NCBI RefSeq assembly: GCF_002285495.1
Contig: NZ_CP016786.1
Coordinates: 572,001-636,000, forward strand
Source: Clostridium isatidis
GTDB lineage: Bacteria; Bacillota; Clostridia; Clostridiales; Clostridiaceae
DNA length: 64,000 nucleotides
Direction: 5' to 3'
Position numbers and translations under genes: made by a program. Shown piece by piece: positions 43,497-52,116 of the stretch. Under the pieces are notes generated by a model. It made no database searches. It was given only the letters and a program-made list of their open reading frames with translations, and had not been told where the DNA came from. Each line of letters opens with the position of its first letter. Within the stretch, counting starts at the first letter, position 1.

Positions 43497-44555
43497 ATGA
43501 AAACATATTTAGTAACAGGTGGAGCTGGTTTCATAGGTTCAAATTTTGTATTGTATATGTTAAAAAAATATAAGGATATAAGAATAATTAACCTTGATAA
43601 ATTAACTTATGCGGGAAACTTAGAGAACTTAAAGTCTGTAGAAAATGATGAAAGACATATTTTTGTTCATGGAGATATTTGCGATAAGGAATTAGTTTCT
43701 TCCTTATTTGAAAAATATGAAATAGATTATGTAGCTCACTTTGCAGCAGAGTCTCATGTTGATAGAAGTATAAAAGAGCCAGAAGTTTTTGCAAAGACAA
43801 ATGTGTTAGGAACTGTTAATCTTTTAAATTGTGCTAAAAATGCATGGGAAAAGGAAGATGGAACATGGAAGGAAGGAGTTAAATTTTTACATGTTTCAAC
43901 AGATGAAGTTTATGGATCTTTAGGAGAAACAGGATATTTTACAGAAACAACACCATTAGATCCGCATAGCCCATATTCATCAAGTAAGGCTGGTTCAGAT
44001 TTAATGGTTAAGGCATATTATGATACTTATAAAATGCCAGTTAATATAACAAGATGTTCTAACAACTATGGACCATTTCAATTCCCAGAAAAGTTAATAC
44101 CACTTTTAATAAATAACTGCCTTAAATTAAAGGATCTACCAATCTATGGAGATGGCTTAAATATAAGAGACTGGTTATATGTAGAAGATCATGCTAAGGC
44201 AATAGATATGGTAATTAATAAGGGAAGAATTGGAGAAGTTTACAATGTTGGCGGCCATAATGAAAGAACAAATATTCAAATAGTTGATACAGTTATTGAT
44301 TATTTAAATAAAAATGTTGACAGCAGAATAACAGAAGAGTTAAAGAAATTTGTACAAGATAGAAAGGGTCATGATAGAAGATACGGAATAGATCCAACTA
44401 AGATAAAAGAAGAACTTGGATGGTATCCTGAAACTACCTTTGAAGTTGGAATAGTTAAAACTATTAAGTGGTATTTAGATAATAAGGAATGGATGAATAA
44501 TATCACTTCTGGAGAATATATGAATTATTATAATGATATGTATGGTAATAAATAA
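43497..44555 (+). CDS. rmlB: dTDP-glucose 4,6-dehydratase RmlB
   Basis: A 352-residue SDR. 'VTGGAGFIGSNF', 'LDKLTYAGN', 'AAESHVDRSI', 'HVSTDEVYGSLGE' and 'SPYSSSKAGSD' (Tyr/Lys) are diagnostic for RmlB, and 'NNYGPFQFPEKLIPLLI' follows. The 4-keto product feeds both RmlC/RmlD (rhamnose) and the WecE-like aminotransferase (Fuc4N). Last gene of the cluster; a bidirectional terminator lies right after it. Confidence 0.96.
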   Translation: MKTYLVTGGAGFIGSNFVLYMLKKYKDIRIINLDKLTYAGNLENLKSVENDERHIFVHGDICDKELVSSLFEKYEIDYVAHFAAESHVDRSIKEPEVFAKTNVLGTVNLLNCAKNAWEKEDGTWKEGVKFLHVSTDEVYGSLGETGYFTETTPLDPHSPYSSSKAGSDLMVKAYYDTYKMPVNITRCSNNYGPFQFPEKLIPLLINNCLKLKDLPIYGDGLNIRDWLYVEDHAKAIDMVINKGRIGEVYNVGGHNERTNIQIVDTVIDYLNKNVDSRITEELKKFVQDRKGHDRRYGIDPTKIKEELGWYPETTFEVGIVKTIKWYLDNKEWMNNITSGEYMNYYNDMYGNK

Positions 44556-44592
44556 AAAAATAGGTGATAGAAAGTTTCTATCACCTATTTTT
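44556..44592. terminator. Bidirectional terminator between rmlB and the LCP gene
   Basis: Stem TAGGTGATAGAAA (44561-44573) with TTTCTATCACCTA (44575-44587), A-run before and T-run after, so it works on both strands. Confidence 0.92.
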
Positions 44593-44606
44593 CTTAATTT
44601 AGAAAA

Positions 44607-45605
44607 TTAATCAGCCTTCACATCATTAAAAATGTATTCCCTCATTTGTTGTTTAGCAGTTTCAATATCAAAAGTTAAGTAGTAAATTCCATCAATATTT
44701 GCTCCTTCAGCATATCCGTCCCTTGGAAATCTATCTTGTTCTAAATTATTACCAATTGAAACAACATCTGTAGCTAAGGATAGAATATTAGTTGTACTTA
44801 TGCTTGTTTCTACATATGGCAATAATTCATTGAGTAAAGCAGGATATGAAGTTACAGGAGATTTTAATATTTTATTAAATAATGCGTCTAATACTGTTCT
44901 ATGTCTTTGAGTTCTTTCGTAATCTCCACCAGCAGTATATCTGATTCTTGAATAAGCAAGGGCTTGAATACCATCTAAGTGCTGAACTCCTGGGGAATAT
45001 ATATTAGCTGATGAAGTTCCTTCAAGAGAATTTAAATGATTTATATATTCATTAATGTATTCAATTTCATCACTTGTAATTTCTATATCAATTCCGCCTA
45101 ATAGGTTTATTATTATAGGTAGACTAGAAAAATCAACAGTTGCATAGTTTTCTATATTTAACCCAAAATTTTCGTTTATTGTTTTTATTGCAAGCTCTGG
45201 ACCACCGTAAGCATAAGCATGATTTATTTTATCTTGACCATAACCATCAATATAAACATAGGAATCTCTCATAATTGAAGTTATTTTTAATTTCTTATGA
45301 ACTGGATCAACTGTTGCAACCATAATGGAATCAGAACGTCCGCCTTCACCAGATAGTGAATCTACTCCAAAAAGAGCTATGTTTGTAATTTTATTTGCAT
45401 TTTTATATTGCTCAAATTCATCTTCAGCTATACCTAGATTTTCTGTGTTAATTTTAGTTTGTTCCATTTTACTTAAGGTTCCAATTATATATCCACCGCC
45501 GATTATAAGGATAGCAAGTAAAACAAATAAAAGTCCCATAGAGATTTTAAATGCTAAGGATTTTTTTTTCTTCTTAATTTTATTATTATTTTTTTTCGTA
45601 GACAT
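44607..45605 (-). CDS. LytR-CpsA-Psr (LCP) wall-polymer ligase
   Basis: A 332-residue membrane-anchored protein: a very Lys-rich N-terminus, one helix (about 20-42), then an LCP domain outside. 'GEGGRSDSIMVATVDP', 'ITSIMRDSYVYI', 'KINHAYAYGG', 'GGIDIEI', 'HLDGIQALAYSRIRY' and 'GDYERTQRHR' hold the Arg/Asp residues that bind the polyprenyl-phosphate substrate and metal. LCP proteins move undecaprenyl-PP-linked polymers onto peptidoglycan. Convergent with the cluster, it is the likely attachment enzyme. ATG at 45605 follows AAGGAG; a start 11 codons upstream is less likely. Confidence 0.93.
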   Translation of the reverse strand: MSTKKNNNKIKKKKKSLAFKISMGLLFVLLAILIIGGGYIIGTLSKMEQTKINTENLGIAEDEFEQYKNANKITNIALFGVDSLSGEGGRSDSIMVATVDPVHKKLKITSIMRDSYVYIDGYGQDKINHAYAYGGPELAIKTINENFGLNIENYATVDFSSLPIIINLLGGIDIEITSDEIEYINEYINHLNSLEGTSSANIYSPGVQHLDGIQALAYSRIRYTAGGDYERTQRHRTVLDALFNKILKSPVTSYPALLNELLPYVETSISTTNILSLATDVVSIGNNLEQDRFPRDGYAEGANIDGIYYLTFDIETAKQQMREYIFNDVKAD

Positions 45606-45628
45606 TTTCACACTCTCCTTCAACGCAT

Positions 45629-45658
45629 ATTTTACCATATATAGTATATATCTTTCAA
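45629..45658 (-). promoter_or_regulatory. Promoter of the LCP gene
   Basis: On the minus strand TTGAAA, 18 bp, TAAAAT (plus-strand TTTCAA 45653-45658 and ATTTTA 45629-45634). Confidence 0.55.
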
Positions 45659-45800
45659 TTTAACTTAATAAATAATTTTAAATTAAAAAATAATCTAATA
45701 ATATATGATATAATTATATAATGTTCAGTCTTAATATAAATATTTCTGTTAGTAAGTTAATATTATTTTTATAATAATTTTATTTAAAAAGGAGAAAAAA

Positions 45801-46985
45801 ATGGGTCTTAAAAGTATATTAAAAAAAATTATTCCTAGCAATATAAAAAAGATCATTGAGAATTGTTTGAATGGAAATTATAGTTATTATTTATGGATAC
45901 TCCCTATAAAAAAGAATAAAATAGTATTTTGTAATTATTATGGAGGGGGATATGGAGATAATGGGAAATATATAGTTAAAAAGTTAATAGAAGAAAATTT
46001 AGATTGTGATATAGTTTGGTTAGTGAATGAGAAGTTAATAAATAAATCAGTATTTCCTAAAAATGTTAGAGTAGTTAAATATGGTTCTTTTAAATCTTTA
46101 TATGAATTAGCAACTGCTAAATTGTGGATAGATAATTCTCGAAAATCTTTTTATCCACCAAAAAGAAAAAATCAATATTACATTCAAACCTGGCATGGTG
46201 GAATTTCATTAAAGCAAATTGAAAAGGATGCAGAAAATAAGCTTAGTAGAGATTATGTGAATAATGCAATAAAAGATTCTAAAATGGCAAATCTATTTAT
46301 ATCTAATAGTGATTTCTGTACAAAAATGTATAAATCAGCTTTTTGGTACGATGGAGATATTTTAGAATGTGGATCGCCTAGATGTGATATTTTAATAAAT
46401 AAAGACAAGAAAATAAAAGATAAAATAGTAAAAGATTTTGAAATAAATGAAAATTCCTGTATTTTACTTTATGCACCAACATTTAGAAATGATGAAAATA
46501 CTGATATTTACAATATAGATTTTAATAAACTTATTGAAGTTTTAGAAAAGAAGTTTGGTGGTGTATGGAATATATTAGTCAGATTACATCCTAATATAGC
46601 TGATAAAGTTGATTTTATGGAGTATAGTAAGAAAATTAAGAATGCAACTAAATATGATGATATGTATGAATTGTTAGCTGCAAGCGATATTTTAATTACA
46701 GACTATTCAAGTACCATGTTTGAATTTTCTTTAGTAAATAAACCAGTTATTTTATATGCTCCAGATTTAGAGAGTTATATAGAAGAAAGAAACTTCTATT
46801 TTGATATTATAAATTTACCTTATCCTTTATCAAGGAATAATGGTGAGTTATTTAATATTATAGAGAAGTTTGAATTTAATAAATATGTTAAAAATTTAGA
46901 AGATTTTATGTTAAAGTTAGGAATTAAAGAAAGGGGTGAAGCAGCAGCCCAAGTAGTAAAAATAATTAAAAAAATAATATATTGA
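45801..46985 (+). CDS. CDP-glycerol glycerophosphotransferase (TagB/TagF-like)
   Basis: A 394-residue peripheral membrane GT-B-fold enzyme. 'QTWHGGISLKQI' has the catalytic His motif, 'GSPRCDIL' and 'YAPTFRND' follow, 'VRLHPN' holds a second His, and 'ILITDYSSTMFEFSLVNKPV' is the CDP-glycerol binding signature. It adds glycerol-phosphate from CDP-glycerol (made by TagD at 3024) to a lipid-linked polymer. Length fits a TagB-type primase or a decorating enzyme better than a long TagF polymerase. Single gene with AAGGAG before the ATG. Confidence 0.9.
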   Translation: MGLKSILKKIIPSNIKKIIENCLNGNYSYYLWILPIKKNKIVFCNYYGGGYGDNGKYIVKKLIEENLDCDIVWLVNEKLINKSVFPKNVRVVKYGSFKSLYELATAKLWIDNSRKSFYPPKRKNQYYIQTWHGGISLKQIEKDAENKLSRDYVNNAIKDSKMANLFISNSDFCTKMYKSAFWYDGDILECGSPRCDILINKDKKIKDKIVKDFEINENSCILLYAPTFRNDENTDIYNIDFNKLIEVLEKKFGGVWNILVRLHPNIADKVDFMEYSKKIKNATKYDDMYELLAASDILITDYSSTMFEFSLVNKPVILYAPDLESYIEERNFYFDIINLPYPLSRNNGELFNIIEKFEFNKYVKNLEDFMLKLGIKERGEAAAQVVKIIKKIIY

Positions 46986-47064
46986 TAAATACAGATTTTA
47001 TAATATTTTTTATAACTATATTAAAAAAGAATGAATTGAAATATAAGTATTTTACAATTCCTTA

Positions 47065-47093
47065 TGGACTATTATCAACAAAATAGATATAAT
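47065..47093 (+). promoter_or_regulatory. Promoter of the choline-binding autolysin
   Basis: TGGACT (47065-47070), 17 bp, TATAAT (47088-47093), about 35 bases upstream of the start codon. Confidence 0.5.
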
Positions 47094-47128
47094 TATTATT
47101 GTACAAATTAGAAAAAAGGGGGGGAAAT

Positions 47129-49699
47129 ATGAACAGAAAAAGGATAAACGCTAGATTATCGTCAGTTCTTGTAGGAATATTGCTATTTTCTCAAATATCA
47201 GTTGGTGCTGTTCAAAATACAGTAGAGGAAAGTGCAAAAGAAAATGAAATACAAGAAACAGATGATGAAATAATAAAAGATGTAATTATAGATGACATAG
47301 TAATTACACAAGAAACTAATAAAGAAAATGAAGCAAAAGAAGAGAGTACTATAAGAGATACATATGATAATACAGCAAGTGAAGAAGAACTAATAGGTGA
47401 AAAATATGAAGTAAAGAAAGATTCCTCGGCAGATTATTTACCAAGATTAGAAGTTTATGAAGAAGAGTCTTTTAATTTAAAGCAACAAAGCTTTTTAAAT
47501 ATGCAAGATACTGAAAAACTAGAAAAGAAAACTGATGCAGATTATGAAATTGCATTAGCTCATGAAGATGGTACGTATTCATTTGTTGGTTCTGCAGAAA
47601 ATTTTGAAGAAGCAATGGATAAGGTAGAAACGATTGAAGAAGAGGTATTAAATGAAGTAGTTGCTGATCCTATGAGTACTGCTTCTAAAAGTTTTAAAGT
47701 ACAAGCTTTAGGAGAAATTAATAAGTCTTCATATAGTTCAATAGATGTTAATAATGTGATTGCATCTTATGTAAGTTCAGAAGCTAATAATGGAGCGGTA
47801 CCTGTAATATTAAACTCAACTGGTAACGTTGTGTATTCTACTAAATCAATGGGGAGAATTTTAAAACATATTGATGGGAAAATATATCCATATTTTGATA
47901 AGAATACAGATTTATATAGTGATGCTTCATTAACTAAAGTTTTTAACTATATTAATCAAGGTTATGTAGATGATGTACCTATTATTGAAGATAAGGGAAC
48001 AAGTGCTAAAATATTAGTTTCAGGATATACAGGATGGATTAATAAAAATGAAGGCAGTGGAAATTATGATATGATAGTAGTTCCACTTAATCAAGTTACA
48101 AATCCAAGTTACTATATATCTGAAAATGGTGTATTAAAGCACTTTATAACATCTGATTTAAAAGGAACGCCTGGCTTTGGAACAACAATAACAATTGGTA
48201 AAGCTCCATCATATTTAAAAAATGGGGTAAGATATTTAAGTTATGACGGACATTATTTTTATAATGGAACTAATATAGAGCAAGGCTTAGATAAATTAAT
48301 AGGAGATTTACAAAAAAACACACATGGTAATGCTGTAAATGCAAATAATCCTTATTATAACTATTTTAACTATCTTCCTTTTAGAAGTAAGACAAATTAT
48401 ACTTCAGCACAATTAGATAGTTTTATAAATGCAAAGACAGAAGCAAATTCTAAACTTAGAGGTACTGGTGCCGCATTTATTGCAGCTCAAAATAAATATG
48501 GAGTAAATGCTTTATTAGCGTTAGGTGTTGCAATTAATGAATCAAATTGGGGAAGGTCAAGTATTGCTCAATCAAAAAACAATATATTTGGTTTAAATGC
48601 AATAGATTCAAACCCTGGACAAGCAGCTGATAGTTTTGCTAAGGTTGCTGATAGTATAAATGATTTTGCGAAAAATTACATTTCGAGAGGCTATGCGGAT
48701 CCAGCAGACTGGAGATATTATGGTGGCTTTTTAGGAAACAAGGCTCATGGTGCAAATATTAAATATGCATCAGATCCATACTGGGGTGAAAAAGCTAGTC
48801 AATATGCATTTTTAGCAGATTATCATTTATCTGGTAATAATTTAAATAATTTACAAGATAATGATTACTATCAATTAGCAATATATACTTCAGCAAATAC
48901 TGTTAAATCCTCAAATGGAACTTTACTTTATAAGGTTATAGATAATTATAATGAGTATGCTGCATATGTAGGAACACCAGTAATAATTAATTCTAAGAAT
49001 GGTTCTTCTTATGAAATATATCCCGAGAGAAATACTCCTGTAAATAATGGAGGATATGCTAATAAGTATCATGGAAATTATAATTTCGAAGATAAGGGAT
49101 ATATAAGTGTTAATGGTGTACAATTTATTAATGAACCAATTCAAGTTGGCAAATGGATTTCAAAAGATGGGAAATGGTACTATGAATATAGAAATGGTGT
49201 AAAAGCAACAATGTGGAAAGAAATCAATGGAAAATGGTATTATTTCTATAATGATGGAACTATGGCAACAGGTTGGTTAAATTATGATGGAAAATGGTAT
49301 TACTTCTGGCCAAGTAGTGGAAGTATGGCAGCAGGAAGTTGGGTTAAAGATAACGGCTATTGGTATTACTTAACTAATAATGGAGTAATGGCTACTGGAT
49401 GGATAGAAGATAAAGGATATAAATATTATCTATGGGGTGGCGGAAGCATGGCAACCGGCTGGGTTAAAGATGGCGGAAACTGGTACTATTTCTGGGACGG
49501 TGGAAGCATGGCGACTGGCTGGGTTAAATATAAGGACTATTGGTATTATATGAAGAGCGATGGATCAATGGCAACAGGCTGGCAATATATCGGCGGAAAT
49601 TGGTATTACTTCTGGGGCGGCGGAAGCATGGCTGCAGGAAGTTGGATACAAGATAATGGAAAATGGTATTACCTAAATTCTAATGGAGTTTTACAATAA
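47129..49699 (+). CDS. Choline-binding endo-beta-N-acetylglucosaminidase (autolysin)
   Basis: An 856-residue secreted wall hydrolase. A signal peptide (about 1-30) is followed by an acidic, low-complexity region (to about 150), an SH3-like region, and a glucosaminidase domain (about 440-590) with 'KYGVNALLALGVAINESNWG', where E471 is the expected catalytic Glu, and 'NNIFGLNA'. The C-terminus has nine 'GxWYYxxxxGxMATGW'-type repeats (about 49150-49696), the choline-binding fold known from pneumococcal LytA/LytB and clostridial lysins. It would dock on phosphocholine made by the lic genes and cut glycan strands. The last six repeats use more GC-rich codons (GGCGGAAGC, GGCTGG) than the rest. ATG 47129 follows GGGGGG. 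Confidence 0.93.
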   Translation: MNRKRINARLSSVLVGILLFSQISVGAVQNTVEESAKENEIQETDDEIIKDVIIDDIVITQETNKENEAKEESTIRDTYDNTASEEELIGEKYEVKKDSSADYLPRLEVYEEESFNLKQQSFLNMQDTEKLEKKTDADYEIALAHEDGTYSFVGSAENFEEAMDKVETIEEEVLNEVVADPMSTASKSFKVQALGEINKSSYSSIDVNNVIASYVSSEANNGAVPVILNSTGNVVYSTKSMGRILKHIDGKIYPYFDKNTDLYSDASLTKVFNYINQGYVDDVPIIEDKGTSAKILVSGYTGWINKNEGSGNYDMIVVPLNQVTNPSYYISENGVLKHFITSDLKGTPGFGTTITIGKAPSYLKNGVRYLSYDGHYFYNGTNIEQGLDKLIGDLQKNTHGNAVNANNPYYNYFNYLPFRSKTNYTSAQLDSFINAKTEANSKLRGTGAAFIAAQNKYGVNALLALGVAINESNWGRSSIAQSKNNIFGLNAIDSNPGQAADSFAKVADSINDFAKNYISRGYADPADWRYYGGFLGNKAHGANIKYASDPYWGEKASQYAFLADYHLSGNNLNNLQDNDYYQLAIYTSANTVKSSNGTLLYKVIDNYNEYAAYVGTPVIINSKNGSSYEIYPERNTPVNNGGYANKYHGNYNFEDKGYISVNGVQFINEPIQVGKWISKDGKWYYEYRNGVKATMWKEINGKWYYFYNDGTMATGWLNYDGKWYYFWPSSGSMAAGSWVKDNGYWYYLTNNGVMATGWIEDKGYKYYLWGGGSMATGWVKDGGNWYYFWDGGSMATGWVKYKDYWYYMKSDGSMATGWQYIGGNWYYFWGGGSMAAGSWIQDNGKWYYLNSNGVLQ
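49150..49696 (+). repeat. Nine tandem choline-binding repeats (coding)
   Basis: About 60-base units, each encoding a WYY/KYY core and Gly-Ser-Met-Ala-(Thr/Ala)-Gly. Adjacent units near 49430-49640 share long near-identical stretches, pointing to recent unequal exchange. Confidence 0.85.
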
Positions 49700-49712
49700 G
49701 TTTTAATAGTAA

Positions 49713-51601
49713 AAAGGAGCTGTCGCATTAGTGGATTAAAATCCGTTAGCGATAGCTCCTTTTTCTATTCTATAAATTAACTTTTTAGGTGTTATTTTTA
49801 TTTGCATGTAAATCAACTAAAAATAGGCGCACTTCAATAAGCCTCAGAAAAAAAGCTTTTTTAAAATTTAACTTATGAGGCTTTCTTCAATTCAAATAAG
49901 TGCTTACCAGTGCGGCCCGCTTGTATTTTACTATGTAATTTATTTATATTGTGTGCCATTGCAAGAAGTATACTTTCTGCTAATACATTCTTTTGCCCAC
50001 GACACATAAATCTTCTGAAATTCATGTCTTGTTTTATTTGTGCAAAAGAACCTTCTGCTTGAATACTTCTGTTCATTCTAAGCAAGCAACCTTCTTCGCT
50101 TAGAATTCTTTCTAAATCAGACTTTCTTTGGCGATTAAACTTTTTTGATGTTTCAAATCTTTTTACTCTTTCTTCCAAAGGAGTTTTACAATTATTCCCT
50201 TTGATGCAACTACTCTTGTAAGTGCAATCATTGCAATCTTCACAAACATAAATTGTCTTTTCACTTTCATATCCTGTTTTAGATTTTCTAATTTTTATAT
50301 TTTCAGCCTTTAACTGCTTACCATTTCGGCATATGTAGAAATCTTTTTCTTCATTGTAATCCATGTTTTCTATTTTACCGATATCATTTTTATATTTTCT
50401 TGTTTTTGATATTTCATAATTAGATGGCTTAATAAATGCTATTTGATTATTTTCTTCAATAAATGAATAGTTCTCCTCACTTTCATATCCAGCATCTGCA
50501 ACTATTTTTAAGTATTTAAATTTTAAGTTTTCTTCCATGCTTTTCAAGAAAGGTATTAGCGTAGTTGTATCCGTTGGTTGTGGTCCAACTGTAAGCCATG
50601 TAATATATTCTGAATCTACACCATGCTGCACATTATAAGCTGGCTTAAGTTGACCGTTTTTCATAGCATCTTCTTTCATCCTCATAAATGTAGCATCAAC
50701 ATCAGTTTTTGAGTAACTGTTTCTATCTCCGCAAGTGTACACTTTTTGAGTATATTCTTTAAACTTTGAAAGATATTCTTCAAGTTTTTCTATTGATCGT
50801 TGCAATGCAGTTTTTCTTTTCCCACATCCGTGAACGAATTCTATTCCTTCTGATTTCTTTAGTGCATAAAGCTTTTTTCTAAGCTTTTTTACATGTTTCA
50901 TTTGAACTTCATTTTTATAGATTAACTTAATATCATAAAGTTCTTCGCACTCTTTAACAAGGTCGGCCACTTTAATTAGCAATTTTGCCATGTTTTTTGT
51001 AACTGCCTTTTTCCAGACAAAAGTATATTTATTTGCATAAGCTTCTATTTTTGTGCCATCAATAAAGATAGCATCTCCTGATATCTCACCAATTTTATAA
51101 AGAAATTTAGCTGTTTCAGCTAAGATCCTTTCAGAACATGGAGCAAAATGAAGACTTCTAAATCTTGCAAATGTTGCATGATCCGGAGCGGATGCTCCCT
51201 CAAGCAAAAACATAAAATTAATGTCTCTACGGCATGCCTTTTCAATATCTCGAGACGAATAAATCTTATTCATATATCCATAAGTCATGATTTTCAGCAT
51301 TTTTCTTGGCGATACTTGATTTTCCTTTATCTTGGAATAAGTCGAATATAAATCTGTTAAATCCATCTCCTCTACAAATTGACTTAGTAATCGCACTGAA
51401 TCATTAACCGGTATCATGTAATCAATATTTAATGGAAGTTTTAATTGATAAAACTTTTGGTTTAATGTATAATTCTTTTGTAAAATATTTTCTTTGTGCA
51501 TAAAAATATTTTATCATAAATCCTAAACTCATGGAGTCTAGGATTTATTTTTTTGCACAAAAAGGGACTGTGCACTAATTATTAGTGCGACAGCCCCTTT
51601 T
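49713..51601 (-). mobile_element. IS1182-family insertion sequence, copy 2
   Basis: Ends AAAGGAGCTGTCGCA (49713-49727) and TGCGACAGCCCCTTT (51587-51601); both fold into terminator-like hairpins as in copy 1. The internal hairpin before the transposase start (about 51521-51550) is kept with changed base pairs. It begins 13 bases after the autolysin stop. Opposite orientation to copy 1 (8212-10098), with clear sequence divergence. Confidence 0.85.
49873..51501 (-). CDS. IS1182-family transposase (copy 2)
   Basis: A 542-residue, full-length DDE transposase without internal stops. It carries the same catalytic blocks as copy 1 ('IFIDGTKIEA', 'VADAGYESEEN', 'IQAEGSFAQIKQDMNFRR') and the same Cys-rich insert. 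It differs from copy 1 at many positions, for example 'MHKENILQKNYT' versus 'MPIKKILRKNYT', so the two came from separate insertions or an old duplication. Confidence 0.9.
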   Translation of the reverse strand: MHKENILQKNYTLNQKFYQLKLPLNIDYMIPVNDSVRLLSQFVEEMDLTDLYSTYSKIKENQVSPRKMLKIMTYGYMNKIYSSRDIEKACRRDINFMFLLEGASAPDHATFARFRSLHFAPCSERILAETAKFLYKIGEISGDAIFIDGTKIEAYANKYTFVWKKAVTKNMAKLLIKVADLVKECEELYDIKLIYKNEVQMKHVKKLRKKLYALKKSEGIEFVHGCGKRKTALQRSIEKLEEYLSKFKEYTQKVYTCGDRNSYSKTDVDATFMRMKEDAMKNGQLKPAYNVQHGVDSEYITWLTVGPQPTDTTTLIPFLKSMEENLKFKYLKIVADAGYESEENYSFIEENNQIAFIKPSNYEISKTRKYKNDIGKIENMDYNEEKDFYICRNGKQLKAENIKIRKSKTGYESEKTIYVCEDCNDCTYKSSCIKGNNCKTPLEERVKRFETSKKFNRQRKSDLERILSEEGCLLRMNRSIQAEGSFAQIKQDMNFRRFMCRGQKNVLAESILLAMAHNINKLHSKIQAGRTGKHLFELKKAS

Positions 51602-51686
51602 TTGTATATACTACATTTTTTGCTCCGTAAAATTTTACATAAATGAAATAATGAATGTAAATAATAAACAATGAAATAATAACGTT

Positions 51687-51701
51687 TGTAACATAGTTAC
51701 A
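51687..51701. promoter_or_regulatory. Candidate operator TGTAAC-N3-GTTACA
   Basis: A perfect 15-base palindrome TGTAACATAGTTACA, about 60 bases upstream of the rhodanese gene, in the only possible promoter region for the rhodanese/CoA-disulfide-reductase pair after the IS terminator. The regulator is unknown. Confidence 0.45.
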
Positions 51702-51763
51702 TAAAAAAATTAGCTTTTACTATAAGATAATAGTATAGAAAGTATAGAAGTAGGAGTGGAAAA

Positions 51764-52084
51764 ATGTTTGGATTATTTAAGAGAGATGTAAACAAAGTTA
51801 TTAATGTAAATGATATTGATAAATTGATTGGAAAAATAGATTTAATAGATATAAGAGAAAAGTATGAGTATAATAGAGGAAGTATAAAAACTGCTAAAAA
51901 TATCCCCATGAATGAATTATTACATAATACAGACAAATATTTAAAGAAAGATAAGGAATATTATATTATTTGTCAATCAGGAGGAAGAAGTTCTAAAACT
52001 TGTAGCACTTTAAGAAGTAAGGGATATAATGTTGTAAATGTTTCAGGTGGGGTAGGCTCTTACATAGGGAAGTATAAAGAATAA
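51764..52084 (+). CDS. Single-domain rhodanese-like sulfurtransferase
   Basis: A 106-residue protein with 'LIDIREKYEYNRGSIKTAKN' and the active-site loop 'IICQSGGRSS' with C70, which would carry a persulfide. It lies 32 bases upstream of a CoA-disulfide reductase that itself ends in a rhodanese domain, so both likely act on low-molecular-weight persulfides or polysulfide. AGGAG precedes the ATG. Confidence 0.88.
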   Translation: MFGLFKRDVNKVINVNDIDKLIGKIDLIDIREKYEYNRGSIKTAKNIPMNELLHNTDKYLKKDKEYYIICQSGGRSSKTCSTLRSKGYNVVNVSGGVGSYIGKYKE

Positions 52085-52116
52085 AAGTGTATATTTATGA
52101 CTAAGGAGGATTGGAT

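Noticed and set aside
45325..45663. Open frame antisense to the LCP gene, and similar frames such as 7496-7735 (minus), 10818-11063 (minus), 11277-11570 (minus), 20518-20769 (plus) and 53246-53461 (minus).
   Set aside because: They lie opposite well-supported genes, lack ribosome sites and show low-complexity translations.
49150..49696. Regular repeats as a possible CRISPR array.
   Set aside because: The repeats are in frame, encode WYY/GSMATGW units and have no unique spacers.
8212..51601. The two IS copies as ends of one composite transposon.
   Set aside because: The copies differ at many positions, the span is about 43 kb and includes native-looking wall genes, and no target duplication could be seen.
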